DNA of 64,000 nucleotides from Cranoglanis bouderius (Eukaryota > Chordata > Actinopteri > Siluriformes > Cranoglanididae). Location of the stretch: positions 19,831,027-19,895,026 of the forward strand of contig CM042548.1 of the NCBI GenBank assembly GCA_023630585.1. Direction: 5' to 3'. Shown here piece after piece: positions 48,201 to 61,800 of the stretch. The notes below the pieces were generated by a model, which worked only from the letters and a program-made list of their open reading frames with translations, did no database searches and was not told where the DNA came from. Numbering within the stretch: the first letter of the stretch is position 1; each line of letters opens with the position of its first letter. A program made the translations under genes and the position numbers.

Positions 48201-51200
48201 ATTCTAATTTATTGAGATGCACCTGTATATCTAAACTGTGCTTGCGTCTATATAAGTTTCACGTGTATATTGGCATTAATGTGGTGTTTGTGTATGCTGA
48301 TGTTAGTTAAGCATAGAATGGAGCAGAAACTGGAGCAGATGGGTCGGGGTCAGGGAGTGAAGCTGCACACTGCTCACATGCTCTGCATGGACGCCATCCT
48401 CAACGTGGGTCTAGAGATGGGCAGCCATAATCATGATTGCTGGCCGCATGTCTTCAGGTACATCTTCTTGTTTTTCTGGCTTTATATGTTACTTACACGA
48501 TATTTCTTTCAGTAACATAATCTGGTTTTAAAATTGTTGCACTTTCAACTAACTTTAAGTACTTTTTTTTATTATTTGTGCTATACCCATTGTTTGTAGG
48601 TATTGAGTACGGGTCAGATGGTATGACCGTAGTAAGGAAATATCATTAAGTGGACAAACAGACACAAGTGTAGGTTTTATTAAGTTGGAAGTAAAACCAA
48701 TGTAGCAAACATTTACAATAGTCAGAAATTTGAGATAGGCAAATTTTTAGAACAACTGCACACAAGCATAAACTAGGCAAGACTAAATGTGAATCAGGCT
48801 ATGGTCAAAACACTAATAAAGACTGGAAATCATTACAGACACAATGGTGGAGCAAGATTTGAAAAGTAACACTGACAGTCTGGGTTATTTAGTAGTGAAA
48901 TTGACTGTGAGCAGGATAGGAGCTTCACTGGAGGACATGTAATAATGTCGTGGTGTGATGGTTATGGGAGATGTAGTTACAGACGTTCATTCATTCATTA
49001 CTCTTCAGTAACCACTTTATCCTGGTAGGGTCATGGTGGATCCCGGGAACACTGGGTGTAAGATGGGAATATGCCTTGGATGGGACTTACGTCCATCATA
49101 GGGCACCATGCAGACACATTCACCCACTCAGCCAGTTCACCAACCAGCATGTTTTTGGGAGGACTGATTATACTAGCTATGCTTTGAACTTGCCTGATAA
49201 CCTGGACTTAATTAAGCAGATTTCACAAGTCTCCCCACACACCCTGAATTCTTTCTGCACCATTTCAGAGTGGTGGAGTATGTGAGCTCACTTGAGCACA
49301 GCCACTTCAGTGATGGGAGTTCTCAGCCTCCTGTGACCATCACTCAGACTCAGCAGGCTTCATCGATCATGGGAAATCCGGAGCTGAGCGTGGAGTCTGT
49401 CCCTGAGCTGGAGCTGAGCCTGAGCCACCCAGTCATCCAGCCCACTTCCATCCAGGAGCTGTTACGTGAAAACAGCAATGCAAAAGGTTTTGATCTGCGG
49501 GGCGGCAGTCTCCTGACAGGCAACAGCGCTGCTAAAGTTGTCTGCACACTCTCCACACAGGCGGATAGGTATCACACCTGGAGAGATTTGTCTCTCCTTT
49601 TTTCTTCCCCCACTCTTTTTTTTTTTGTGGACTTGTTCAGTAAGCATGCATTAATGATGTAGTGATTGAATGAAAAAGCCTTTTACCCAACACTTAATAT
49701 CATTAGTAATGTAATAAATAAATGCTCAACAATGACCACAGATTTAGCAGATGATAAATTATATATGCCCATCAGTTTTGTTCAATAGTTTAAGCAAAAA
49801 GTCTTGTTAAGTGATTTTTACACATGCATAAAGCTACCGTCCTGACTTTTAATGTTGAAAGAACGTGAGTAAAACCATGATGATGAATTCTGAAGTCAAT
49901 ACCTGCAGTGACAAACACCAGACAGTTATTAATTGCCCAGCTTTTTATTGTTTAACTTCCATTTTCTTTAATAATTCATCACAGCACATCTATCATCTGA
50001 TCTGATACAGGCAACATTTATATTTTATTAGAAATATGAAAGTGGTGTTTACAAAACGTAATATTTATCGCTCACTACATTTATGTCATTTTTTTTTTTC
50101 TAGTTCATTCCAGTGTATATGAGTTTATAATGTGTGGCTCTTGCTTACTTCCTAAAGACTGTTTGAAGATGCAGTGAGTAAACTTAACCTGGTGGGTCTA
50201 GTGGGTTTCCTACACCAGCTGAGGAAAGCCTCACAATCCCAGCTTTTCAACTCGGTCACAGAAACTGGGGACTACTCCTTAGCCATGCCAGGTATGCCGT
50301 TACAATGTTGTCCAAACTCCAAATCTTTTCTCACCCAGACCTCAGTTGTACATGAAACAGTTTTGCAGTATTTGGGTTGTATTTAATTGATTTTCTAATT
50401 TCTGTCTTTAAAGGTGAGGCTAAGTCAACACAAGACAAGCGCAGTGCTCTTCACCTCTTCAGGCTGGGTGAGGCCATGCTTCATATCGTAAGGAACAAGA
50501 GCCGGCCACTTCTGCACATGATGAGAGCCTGGAGTGTGGTGGCTCCTCATCTGGTGGAGGTATGAAAAAAGCAAATGGTAGTGGTAGAGACTCATTAGGG
50601 CTTTTAATGTTTTATGTGTGCCAAATTATTTTATTCAAATTGTTTACCATGGAGATGGTTTAGTTAGTCAGTAATTTATGTACATGCTTATGGTATGTTT
50701 CAACATGTACATTATTAGAAGCATTAAATATCGCTCATTTTACCCCTCTCAAAAGCAAAACATGACCCTGAGTGACCCGGTTGCTATCGTGCCTCCTGAT
50801 TGTTCTTCTCCCTCTCCAGGCTGCATGTCATAAAGAACGGCATGTATCCCAGAAGGCAGTATCATTCATCCATGACGTGCTGATGGAGGTGCTGAGCAGC
50901 TGGGCTGAGCTTCCTCACTTCCACTTCAACGAGGCGCTTTTCCGGCCCTTCGAGCACATCATGCAGCTGGAGCTCTGTGACGAGGATGTACAGGACCAGG
51001 TGAATAGCACACTGATGCCTGTGCAGTTTCTCAGCTGTGACTATTAACACACAGTTTGTTTATGTTGATTTTCCAGACCAAGTTAAGTATTTTTTTCATT
51101 GACAGCTAACATTTACAGTGTAATTTTGTCTGGGGCAAACTTAGTCTGTTTGGAAGTTCTGACCTTACTCTATTTTATCATCAAAAAATGATCAGCCCTT

Positions 51201-54200
51201 TATAATCGTAAGACAATACAGGGACTTTGGTTAATAAATGTTAAATGTCTTCTGCATGAGGTGATTGTGTGTTGCAGTATGTGCACAAAACAAAAGAACA
51301 TGAGAAAGAACAATTCGAATGAACATAAAGCAATAAAAAGAAAGTAAAATAACAGTTTTCACCACAGTTTTCAATCACCATTTTTGTTGAGATTCATTTG
51401 TATAGCACATGCACACTGAACATAAATTTGCCATTCACTTTCAATGGATAGTTGCAAATACTGTGCACATACCTGTAGGATGTCCAGAAAGACAGAAGCT
51501 GATTATATATTTAAATCAGTTTGAAACATGTCATGAATTTAGAGATTTAACTGTACATTATATCCTTATCATTCATACACTCTGTTCTCTCTTCATCATG
51601 TCTACAAGGTGATCACATCCATTGGGGAGCTGGTGGAGCTGTGCTCTCCTCAGATTCAGTCAGGCTGGAGGCCGCTCTTCAGTGCTCTGCGCACTGTGCA
51701 TGGAAGCAAGAATGACATGAAGGACTATCTGATTGGAGAATACTCTATGGGTCAGTGAGAATACTGTATGATTTAGAGAGAATACTCTATGGGTCAGTGA
51801 GAATACTGTATGATTTAGAGAGAATACGCTATGGGTCAGTGAGAATACTCTATGGGTCAGTGAGAATATGCTGTGGGTCAGTGAGAACACTCTGTGGGTC
51901 TGTGAGAATAATTATTAACACTCTGTGGGTCATTGAGCGCACTCTGTGGGTCAGTGAGAACACTCTGTGGGTCAGTGAGAATACTCTGTGGGTCAGTGAG
52001 AACACTGTGGGTCAGTGAGAATACTCTGTGGGTCATTGAGAATACTCTGTGGGTCAGTGAGAACACTCTGTGGGTCAGTGAGAACACTCTGTGGATCAGT
52101 GAGAACACTCTGTGGATCAGTGAGAACACTCTGTGGATCAGTGAGAACACTCTGGGTCAGTGAGTATACTCTGTGGATCAGTGAGAACACTCTGGGTCAG
52201 TGAGTATACTCTGTGGGTCAGTGAGTATACTCTGTGGGTCAGTGAGAACACTCTGTGGGTCATTGAGAATACTCTGTGGGTCATTGAGAACACTCTGTGG
52301 GTCAGTGAGAACACTCTGTGGGTCAGTGAGAACACTCTGTGGGTCAGTGAGAACACTCTGTGGGTCAGTGAGAACACTCTGTGGGTCAGTGAGAACACTC
52401 TGTGGGTCAGTACTCTGTGATGTACTGTACTTGATTGTAATTTCATTACTGTAGTGCAGATGCAGTGCCTTTACTAATAAACTGGCTTTATTTTTAGGCA
52501 AATCCCATGCACCTGTTTTTGACGTCTTTGAGGCCTTTATTAACACGGACAACATTCAGGTTTTTGCCAATGCAGCAACTGACTACATCATGTGCCTTAT
52601 GAAGTTTGTAAAGGGGTTAGGTAAGGTGCCTTTACTATATTAGTCTGGTTTCCATCCACCAGTTTGTATGCACATTTTGATTAAAAGGAATAAAAAGGAA
52701 ATCCTCAGATTAGGTAAAAGATTTGACAGTAAAAAGATGATGTGTTAAACCAAGTTTTTGATCAGATGACGTAGTCTAAATCTGCAAAAAATCTCTCCAA
52801 ATACTAGTGTAGTAAATACTATGGAAAATATTTTGGATATTCATTTTTAAATGTTTGAAACATTTGGATGGAAACATACTCATAGGTTATTCCAATGTAC
52901 CCTCTACATAGCTTTGTATAATGTTGTGAACAAATTCATTTGCAGGAGAGGTGGATTATAAGGAGATAGGAGACTGCGTTCATGCGAATGGCTACAGCTC
53001 TACAGACCTGTGCCTTCCTGCCCTGGACTATTTGAGGAAGTGCTCACAGGTAAGTAATAATCTGGTTTAATAGCTACACACAACCGCCAACTGGCCCTGT
53101 GGCTAACAGTTAGCAGAAGCTTTGTAGCTGGTATGATTTTGGTGATGTGTTCAAGCTGTGTTTGGTGAATCAGTACTGCACTTAATGTTCACATTGTTAC
53201 TTACTATATACGATTAATTTACTAAAAATTTTTCGATTGGTTTAGTTCACTCTTATGTGCCTTACCTTCACTCTAAACAGATAATGTCGTTCTGAAATGT
53301 TTTTAAAGAAAGTTTTAGAGAATTGTGCTTAACACTGATGTTTTATGGGTAACAGCTGCTAGCCAAAATCTACAAAATGCCTTCGAAGCCAGTGTTCCTG
53401 GGTGCACGGCTAGCCAGTCTGCCCATGAGAGCCCAGGAGCGCTCAGTTAGCAGCGAGGATGGTATGGACTGTATTCTAGCCGAGTTCGATGATGACACAG
53501 GTGATTCCTCACATCACATGTTTTTATATGGGTTCCTTACTAACCTCTCTTTCGCTTTCTGCCTTCAAAGATCGTTAGGTTGTAAATGTAGAAGTAGGGC
53601 TGTTTTTCGCTGAGTCAGACTCGGAATAAACTCTTTCACTTAAAAGACTTTAAAATGAACAAGAGAAACACATTACAGTTTAGTAGGTCTGATCATGTGA
53701 AGGGTTTTTCCAGGCCACCACGCATATGACTCAACTCATATGGAAAAATTATCATTGTCGTATGCATGCTGCAAATTTAAATTATATATGTATATAGCAT
53801 CTATGTTCAAAAAACAATAATTCATATTATATCATGTGTTCAAAAGTGATTTACAATATTTTACACTGGTTTAAAAAAAAAAAAGATATGAAATAGATAC
53901 ATTCGAAAATATATGTATACATAACATGAGTAAAAGACATTTGATATCAAATTTAAACCCACAAGTAATAAGTATGTTTGATATGAAATGTGTTTTCTGC
54001 AGGTCTGATCCAGGTGTGGATCTTGCTGTTGGAGCAGCTCACTGCAGCCGTGTCTAATTGCCCTCGTCAGCACCAACCACCCACACTAGAACTGTTGTTC
54101 GAGCTGCTCCGAGAAGTCACTAAAACACCAGGTAAGGGGCAAATGTGCAACAGGACACGACGGCTACAAGGCCAACTCACTTAGTGCTGTCTTTGCTGAT

Positions 54201-55765
54201 GAACCATCCACATGTGTACTGTTTTGTTGCAGGCCCAGGCTTTGCCATTTTCTCAGTCATCCAGCTCCTTCTTCCCGTCATGTCGCTGTGGCTCCAGCGA
54301 AGTCACGGAGATTATTCCTACTGGGATATCGCAGCTGCAAACTTTAAGCACGCCATCGGGCTTTCATGCGAGCTGGTGGTGGAGCATGTTCAAAGTTTTA
54401 TTCATTCAGGTAGGTCTATCGCAGCGTGTAGATGATCACTTAAACCACTTAAACTTAGCTGAAGGTTAGCCATGTGCTGGTTATACAGTGTGCACCGAAT
54501 GGCTTTACTAATCCTGCACTCTGCTTTAATAGACAATGTTTTTTTGAACAGAATTTGTGTTCTTTGATACAAAAGCGAGCACTCAATCAACAGCTGAAAA
54601 GCAAGCAAGGATTTGGGAGCTAGAATTTGTGATGTTTGAGAACACTGGAGGGTCTCACGGATGTTAAAATGTCCAATACAAACAGATATGAGTATTAATT
54701 TGTAAAATAGGCAGAGATAAAAGTTCAATCCAACCTGTTTCTATCTCTGATCTGTGCGCTACAAGCAAGAATAGATAATTGATCAATGTTTTTTCATATC
54801 CAGTGTTTGATTCATAGTTATGGGTTGGTGAACATTATTGCAGACATTATTTTGAGTCTTTCTAAGCTTCCTAATTATATTTGATGTTGTTCCAAAATAG
54901 CCAAAACAGCAAACATTGTCTTGTATTACTTTAGCTTATAAATAATTTGAGCTGAACACACAAACTTATGAATCTGTTACTACTGAATAAAACTAGCTTG
55001 TGGTTTGTCTGAACAGCGGTTATTAATCTCAATTATTACTCAGCTCTGATGGATGCAGTACACTATTTACACTGCACATAAACTAATGAACCAGCAAGAA
55101 CAGAATTAGTTTAGAATTAGAAATGCTTTATCATGCTGTTTAAGTAGTAAAATTTACGATGTAAATGTTTGTCTCGTCCTGTAGATATGGGCTACGAGAG
55201 TCTTATTAACCTGATGTTGAAGGACTTATTCAAGCTGCTGGTGGCTTGTGTGGCTGAACCTGCAGAGACCATCTCCAGAGTTGGCTGTTCCTGTATCAGG
55301 TTGAGTGTCTGTCTGTCTGTCTAAAATCAATAAGATGTCTTCCTGAGACTTGGTAAAGTTTCCAATGAGGTGATAATATTTTCTGTTTTCAGATATGTTC
55401 TGGTGACAGCAGGGCCTGTGTTTATGGAGGAGATGTGGAGGCTGGCCTGCTGTGCCCTGCAAGATGCCTTCTCAGCTACGCTTGAACCTGTCAAGGTGAG
55501 CCATGCATCGAGATTTCTGAGTACAGCCACTCACCGCTCCATAATGCTTCCAGAAAAGCATGCAGTCAGAGATGTTAACATGTATTTCAGAATGCCTAGG
55601 CAGGGTGCTAATGCTAAGGGTGATCATATTCTGGGTTTCCAAAAAGAGGACACCTTTTTTTTTTTTTTTTTCCCCCCCTTGGTGGGGGGCTGGAAGGGGT
55701 TAATCGCATTCAAAACGGTGTTACTATGAATGAAAACTTTAATACACTGAATACACTATTAGCAT

Positions 55766-55858
<93 letters not shown>

Positions 55859-58800
55859 GGTTTCACTCTGCCCACATGACATTATATGGCAATTGGCATT
55901 GTTTCGAGTCAGGACAGCTGGCATTTGCTGCTATTGTAAAGCAACTGTTTGATGCCGTACACAACAGCGCTTCGCGCGTTCACTGAGAGTAGGCTAATGG
56001 TTGAGAGGCAGGAATTTGGCCAATAATTTCTGCAAGCCTTTTATAATCGACCAATTGGTGGGCGAGAAGGCGGGAATTACAGAGAGGGATTAAAGCATTG
56101 CAAATATGCACACACTTCTTCTTCTTTTCCTTTCGGCTGTTCCCTTCAGGGGTCGCCACAGCGAATCATCTGCCTCCATCTAGCCCTATCCCCTGCATCC
56201 TCTTCTCTCAGACCGACTACCTTCATGTCCTCCTTCACTACATCCATAAACCTCCTCTTTGGTCTTCCTCTCGGCCTCCTGCCTGGCAGCTCTAACCTCA
56301 GCATCCTGTGTTTGCAAATATGCACACACATGATGCAGTATAATACTGCATCTGATACTGTATTAGACCATAAGCACATCATAATGAAACTAAAGCCGAA
56401 TCCCGGACATTTTCTCAAATGTAGAAATCCCGGCCGGACGCTTTTTTAAGGTCCGAAAAAGAGGACATGTCCGGGAAAAAGAGGACGTATGGTCACCCTA
56501 CACCTGCTACTAAGCATATAGTGATTCTGCTAGTATTGTATTATTAGTATTGTATAATTACAGTGGCCTGTAAGTGCAAAACATATTACCAACAGAAATG
56601 AAGCAGCATATTAGAAAACACAACAGCAAGACCAAAAATATGACAGCATTTACTCCTAACTAACTAGAAAGGCTAGTTCGTTTATTGAACATCACATGCT
56701 CATTGCTGACTGGCTACAGCTCGTGTCAGTCTGAGAGACGAGAGATGGAAAACGGAGACATAGAAGATGCTTACAGTAATATATGAGCTTACAGGTAATA
56801 TGAGCCTACTGATGCTTTTATTAATGCTAATTTTATTTTACATATGCTGCCAACTTATATATGCGTGTGAATGCTGAAAACCCACCTAATATACTGTAAG
56901 TAACTTAAATTGTTTTTTTGTTTTGTTTTGCTAGGCTATCTAGAAAACAGTCCTGACAAAGTGCTATTTTTCCCTTGTGAGAGTTGTCCAGTCGACAATG
57001 GGCATGTGATGTGCAATAGTCCTTACTGAACATTATACTGTACGTAAATACCCAGCATGCAGTAAACCAGGTTGCCCATTTCTTTTTTGTAAAGAATAAA
57101 GAGAAAATAGAGTTTTATAGACCAGAAACCCTACCTCTCTTGATTTAGGTGACTACTGAGAACTGCAATATTGATTGTTGAATATGCATAGCGCCACTTC
57201 AAAAAAATATCCTGTGCCCTCCACCAAACAAGTATTTGACCTGGGTATGAAGTTATGTTCTTTTTTTCCCCAAAGATTTAATCAAAGTACAGTTTTACAC
57301 AGTACTACACGCTGTAGGTTTTCAAATAATAATAATAATAATAATAATCATCATCATCATCATCACAAAGCAGTGACTTTCCAACATTTTACAAGCAGAA
57401 AGGTAGCAAAAGGTACTCGATGTACCACTATTGACATTCTCTCTTCCCTTCCTGTAGAATCTGCTTGCGTGTTTTCGGAGTGGTTCTGACACGTTCACAG
57501 GGGATGCTTGCGAGGTCAAAGTAGCCGCCCCGACACACTCTGCTTCTGCTGAGGCTGAGTACTGGAGGATCCGTGCCATGGCGCAGCAGGTGCTCTAGGA
57601 GTAACACTTTCATAATTCCATACATATTCAGTTTTCATTTTGTAATAGGCGAATAACCTCCTTGTGCAGGACTGGCGTTCCATCTAGGGTCTATTCCCAT
57701 CTTGTGTCCAGTGGTTCCCCTTATATATATATATACTCAGACTTCTCTATAATATTGACCAGGATAAAATGGTTAACTAAAGTAAATGAATGAATCAAAA
57801 ATATTTATAAATAAATAAAAAGCACAAGAAAACCAACACTATAAGACTGACACTGAGATGTGATCGTAATTTGATACGATCAATAGTGTAACATTTTCGC
57901 AAAATGATATCATGGAAGCAGTGAAAAAAGGTTCCATTTGTGCTTTCAGGTCTTCATGCTGGACACTCAGTGCTCTCCTAAGACTCCCAGCAGTAAGGAA
58001 GGATTTGAGCATGCTCAGTCATGTGTGCTCATCATTGAACTTCCTGCAGACCAGCAGTCCAATGGCCACGTTCAGAAGAGGTTAGATTCATCTTGTCTCA
58101 GATGAATAAAGACCATCACACAGTTATTGTTCTGTAGAATACGTGTTCTCAGTTGACGTTTGATATTTGGTTTAATGTAATCGCAGAGTTGTCAACAGGA
58201 GAAAAATTATTCCAAAGGATGTTTGATTTATTTACATCAGGGTTTTTAGAAATGTTTTGCAAATCCCCTGTCCCCAGACAGTTAGATGGAAACCATTTGT
58301 TTTTAAAGTAACAATGAAAGCACTTAGAAAGCACATTTAGCCTTGTCTGAAATCAATGAAAGGTGGCATGGGGTTTTGCAAGTTCTCCCTGTATACGTGA
58401 GTTTCCTCCAGGCTCTCTGGTTTCTTCCCATTGTCCAAAACATGCTTGTAGGTGGATTGGCTACTCTCAATTTATGTCAATGTGTGTGTGTAGGTTGCCC
58501 TGTGATGGACTGCCATCTCGCACCCAGAGTATCCAGGATAGATACTAGATCCACCACGACTCTGACTAGGATAAAGCAGTCACTGAGGATTAAATGAATA
58601 AATGAATGGAAGACAGTCACAAATGCAACTTCTAGAGACAATCAGAAGAGAAAACGTGAGACCATAAGGTCCAAAAATAGCATTGAAGTCTGTCCAGGGG
58701 CTCGGGGTACATCAGCATAGCACAGTAAACTTGTACAAAATATCTCCTGTGTATTAGTGAGATAGGTTCTTGTAAAGGCACTGTTGTACTAAAAACCGAT

Positions 58801-61800
58801 CAAGTACTTAGATTTGTACAATATTTGATTTTACCAAGGTATTCAGTGATTAGATTTCATATAAAACGTCTTATTTGTCTTTTCCCTCATGCTGAACTCG
58901 GTGCAGGAAAATTGGGTAAGAGCTTGCATGTCTTGCATGACCTGTAATCATTTCTTTCATCCTGTTGACCTTTATTGTATGTAAACCCTAAAAGGCCATG
59001 AATGCACTTTTTTGATTCATTCTCTTTTCCTTTGATAGCAAGTTCACTTTGATTTGTTTTCTCATAATCCCAAGTGAGAGAGGACACATGCTGCTTTCCC
59101 AATATAATGGGGTAATGTCAAAATCTCAACATAACGAAAAGCTGTTTTCTTGAACGAACAAGGAATGAAGTAGTACATCAGCAATGAAAATGGCTGGAAA
59201 CATTCTGTACCATTCTTTTAACACAAATTTAGAATAGAATTAACTCGTTACATGAAGGGTGTCTACAAAACATAACGTATTACAGAAACACTATAAATTA
59301 CTCATGGTTGGTTTTAACATTCAGGAAGTATTCACGTTTTACATGACATCAATATGGGCTACGATGCCCTTTTACTTGGAGATTCTTTAAGTGAAACTAT
59401 GTATAAATAGTATTTTTCAGTATAACAGTCAATAATATGTCAGTATAACGTCAACTGTCAATATGATACAATATGCTTTTAATATAATACAAAATTACAT
59501 TTTACATAAGTTTTGAGAAATGTAACTGGATTGGGTTCTGTAACAGGTTGGGAGAGCATTTGGCCCAGTAGGAGATATTTGCGCTGGTGCCAGCTTAATA
59601 TCTTTGTCCCATCAGTGGCTTCTGCTGTTTATTCCTTGGGGTCAGGGGTGCAATACAGTGTAGGCTTTCTCAAATCAGTGTCCAGGTTTGAACGAACATG
59701 TGAATTCCTGCCTATCCTATGTGCTACCTCACTCCACTCCATCAAGGAACACGTGTTATATGCATACGTCTACAGTCTTGGTTGTGTAAAGCATTTCATA
59801 GCGTCTGGGGGGGACGGACGGACGGACTCCGTCTTAAAGTATGAGGATGAGCAGTCTAATGCACTGTTTATTACATTTTAACACTTAAATGGTTTTGACC
59901 AATGCCTTAACAGTCTTAGCAAGTGTTTAAAAAGACTATTTGCCAAATGTTGAATCTAAACACCACTACTGGTAAACAGCATATACTGTAACATTGGAGT
60001 CATAAAGTTTTCAATATATACATTATACATTTCAATATATACTTTTTTAAAACGGGTCTCTTTTGCTGTTCTTTAAAGGATTCCGTTCAGGACGATTGTG
60101 GTGAGCTTGCTGTCCCACCAGGTGCTGCTGCAGAACCTCTATGACATCCTACTGGAGGAGTTCGTGAAGGGCTCCGGCAGCTCTGAGAGCCAGGACCGCT
60201 TAACACCGGTCTCGGAGCCCAAATCTTCTGGTTTTCTGCGCTACATCTCCATGCAAAATCTGGCCATTATCTTGGACCTCCTGCTCGACTCGTACCGCAC
60301 AGCCCGGGACTTTGACACACGTCCTGGCCTGAAATATCTACTCATGAAGGTGTCGGGGGTGTGTGGAGCCGCTAACCTGTACCGCCAATCCGCAATGAGC
60401 TTCAATATCTACTTCCAGGTGCTTTTTGTGTTGTGTACATTTCGTTAAACTTATTTACATGTTTCATTTCTGATTTTGGGATACAATAAATGTTAAGGTG
60501 TCAGTTCAGAGGCAGTGTAAATTCATAACGCAATGTCTATGTAAGACTAGAATCTACACTCGGTGAAACCGGATACAAAGCACCAGATAAGACATCGTAA
60601 CTGTGAAACGCACGTAACAGCAGAAAAGGCTTCACAAAGAAAGCAAAGAAATGTATACATTAACTGGGGCTGTTAAAACAGGTGATCAAACTGGACACAG
60701 GTGGAAACCATGATCAGGGGTGTGACCAAGGCAGGCACAGCAGGAGCTAGGGTAAACTGGAGCCAAAGAAGAAGATTGCAAAATGGTGCTAATGAGAAAT
60801 GAAAGGTAGTAATGTCTAGTTATTATGGATAATAAAATGTCAGTTCAAACATCCTTCGTAACACTGTCTCAAAGTGTGAGAAAAGCCCTATATAAATGAA
60901 ATGTATTATTACTGTTATTTATCCCAGTACATACTACTAGGCTACCACTTTTGGGTCATCGAGAAAGACCCTAATCAGCTGCTCCACTTGGGTTGTACAG
61001 CGACTGTCCTGCATTTTGCCCTAAAGTTCAAACCAAGTCAGGGTTTACTGAAGTACATCTTTTTTTTTAAAATTTATTTATTTTTTAAAAATCTGTATTA
61101 TCTATCTGCTGGTGTTTCCAGGCCCTGCTATGTGCCATGCTGACCAACCAGGAGCAGATCACTGTGGAGCAGGTGAAGAAGATCCTCAGTGAGGAGGAGG
61201 AAGAGGAAGAAGAGGAGGGCAGCTCAGATTCATCACAAGCCTGCTCATCTGAGGATGAGGACATGTTTGAGGAGACGGCACGTGTGAGCCCACCACGCCG
61301 GTGGCGTACGCGCCTGCCTGCTCTGAGCACCCAGCCTGCCAGTGGTGCAGACTGGGCTTGGCTGCTCAAACGCATGCACAAGCTCTGCATGGACCTCTGC
61401 ACAAACTACATTCAGATGCACCTAGACCTGGAAAGCAGCACCGAGGAGCTTCCTCCCACCACCCGTCCTGACAGCATGTTCTTTCTGCCCCTGTTCCCCT
61501 CTGAGAACTCCACCCCGTCACCAGGCGGCCATTCAGGACGTGGGACACCCTTGGAGGACAACCCTCGCCTTCATGTGCCCAACACACCCTCCTCAGAGGA
61601 GGAGGAGAGGAGGAGGAAGAAGGAATGGTGGGAGAGCGCCAGCAACAGGCTTTACACCATCGCCAATGACAAGACCATCGCCAAGCTGATGATGGAGTAC
61701 AAGAAGCGCAAACAGCAGCAGCAGCAGCAACAGCAACAGAACCCTGGCTCATTGACGAAGAAGGCAGGAGAGAGGATGACACCAGAATCGCCTGGGCCAC

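Larger units (their letters stand above)
55616..56498. mobile_element. hAT-like non-autonomous element with nested insertion
   Basis: The right end reads inverted TAGGGTGACCATACGTCCTC then tttttcccggacatgtcctc. The left end (agggtgatcatattc ... aaaaagaggacacc) is a worn counterpart. Inside are a T-run, the AT microsatellite and the nested LINE fragment. hAT affiliation is from the end sequence as I recall it. Confidence 0.6.

Noticed and set aside
51742..52454. Long repetitive ORFs in several frames on both strands, CRISPR-like in look
   Set aside because: Made entirely of the 21-bp minisatellite; there are no spacers, and a 21-bp unit without a stop in most frames yields open frames by chance.
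55739..55924. Minus-strand ORF IYIYIYIY
   Set aside because: Translation of the AT microsatellite.
56146..56418. 90-residue ORF with RGRPKRRFMD as a nuclear protein
   Set aside because: It is the LINE reverse-transcriptase tail flanked by an insertion duplication.
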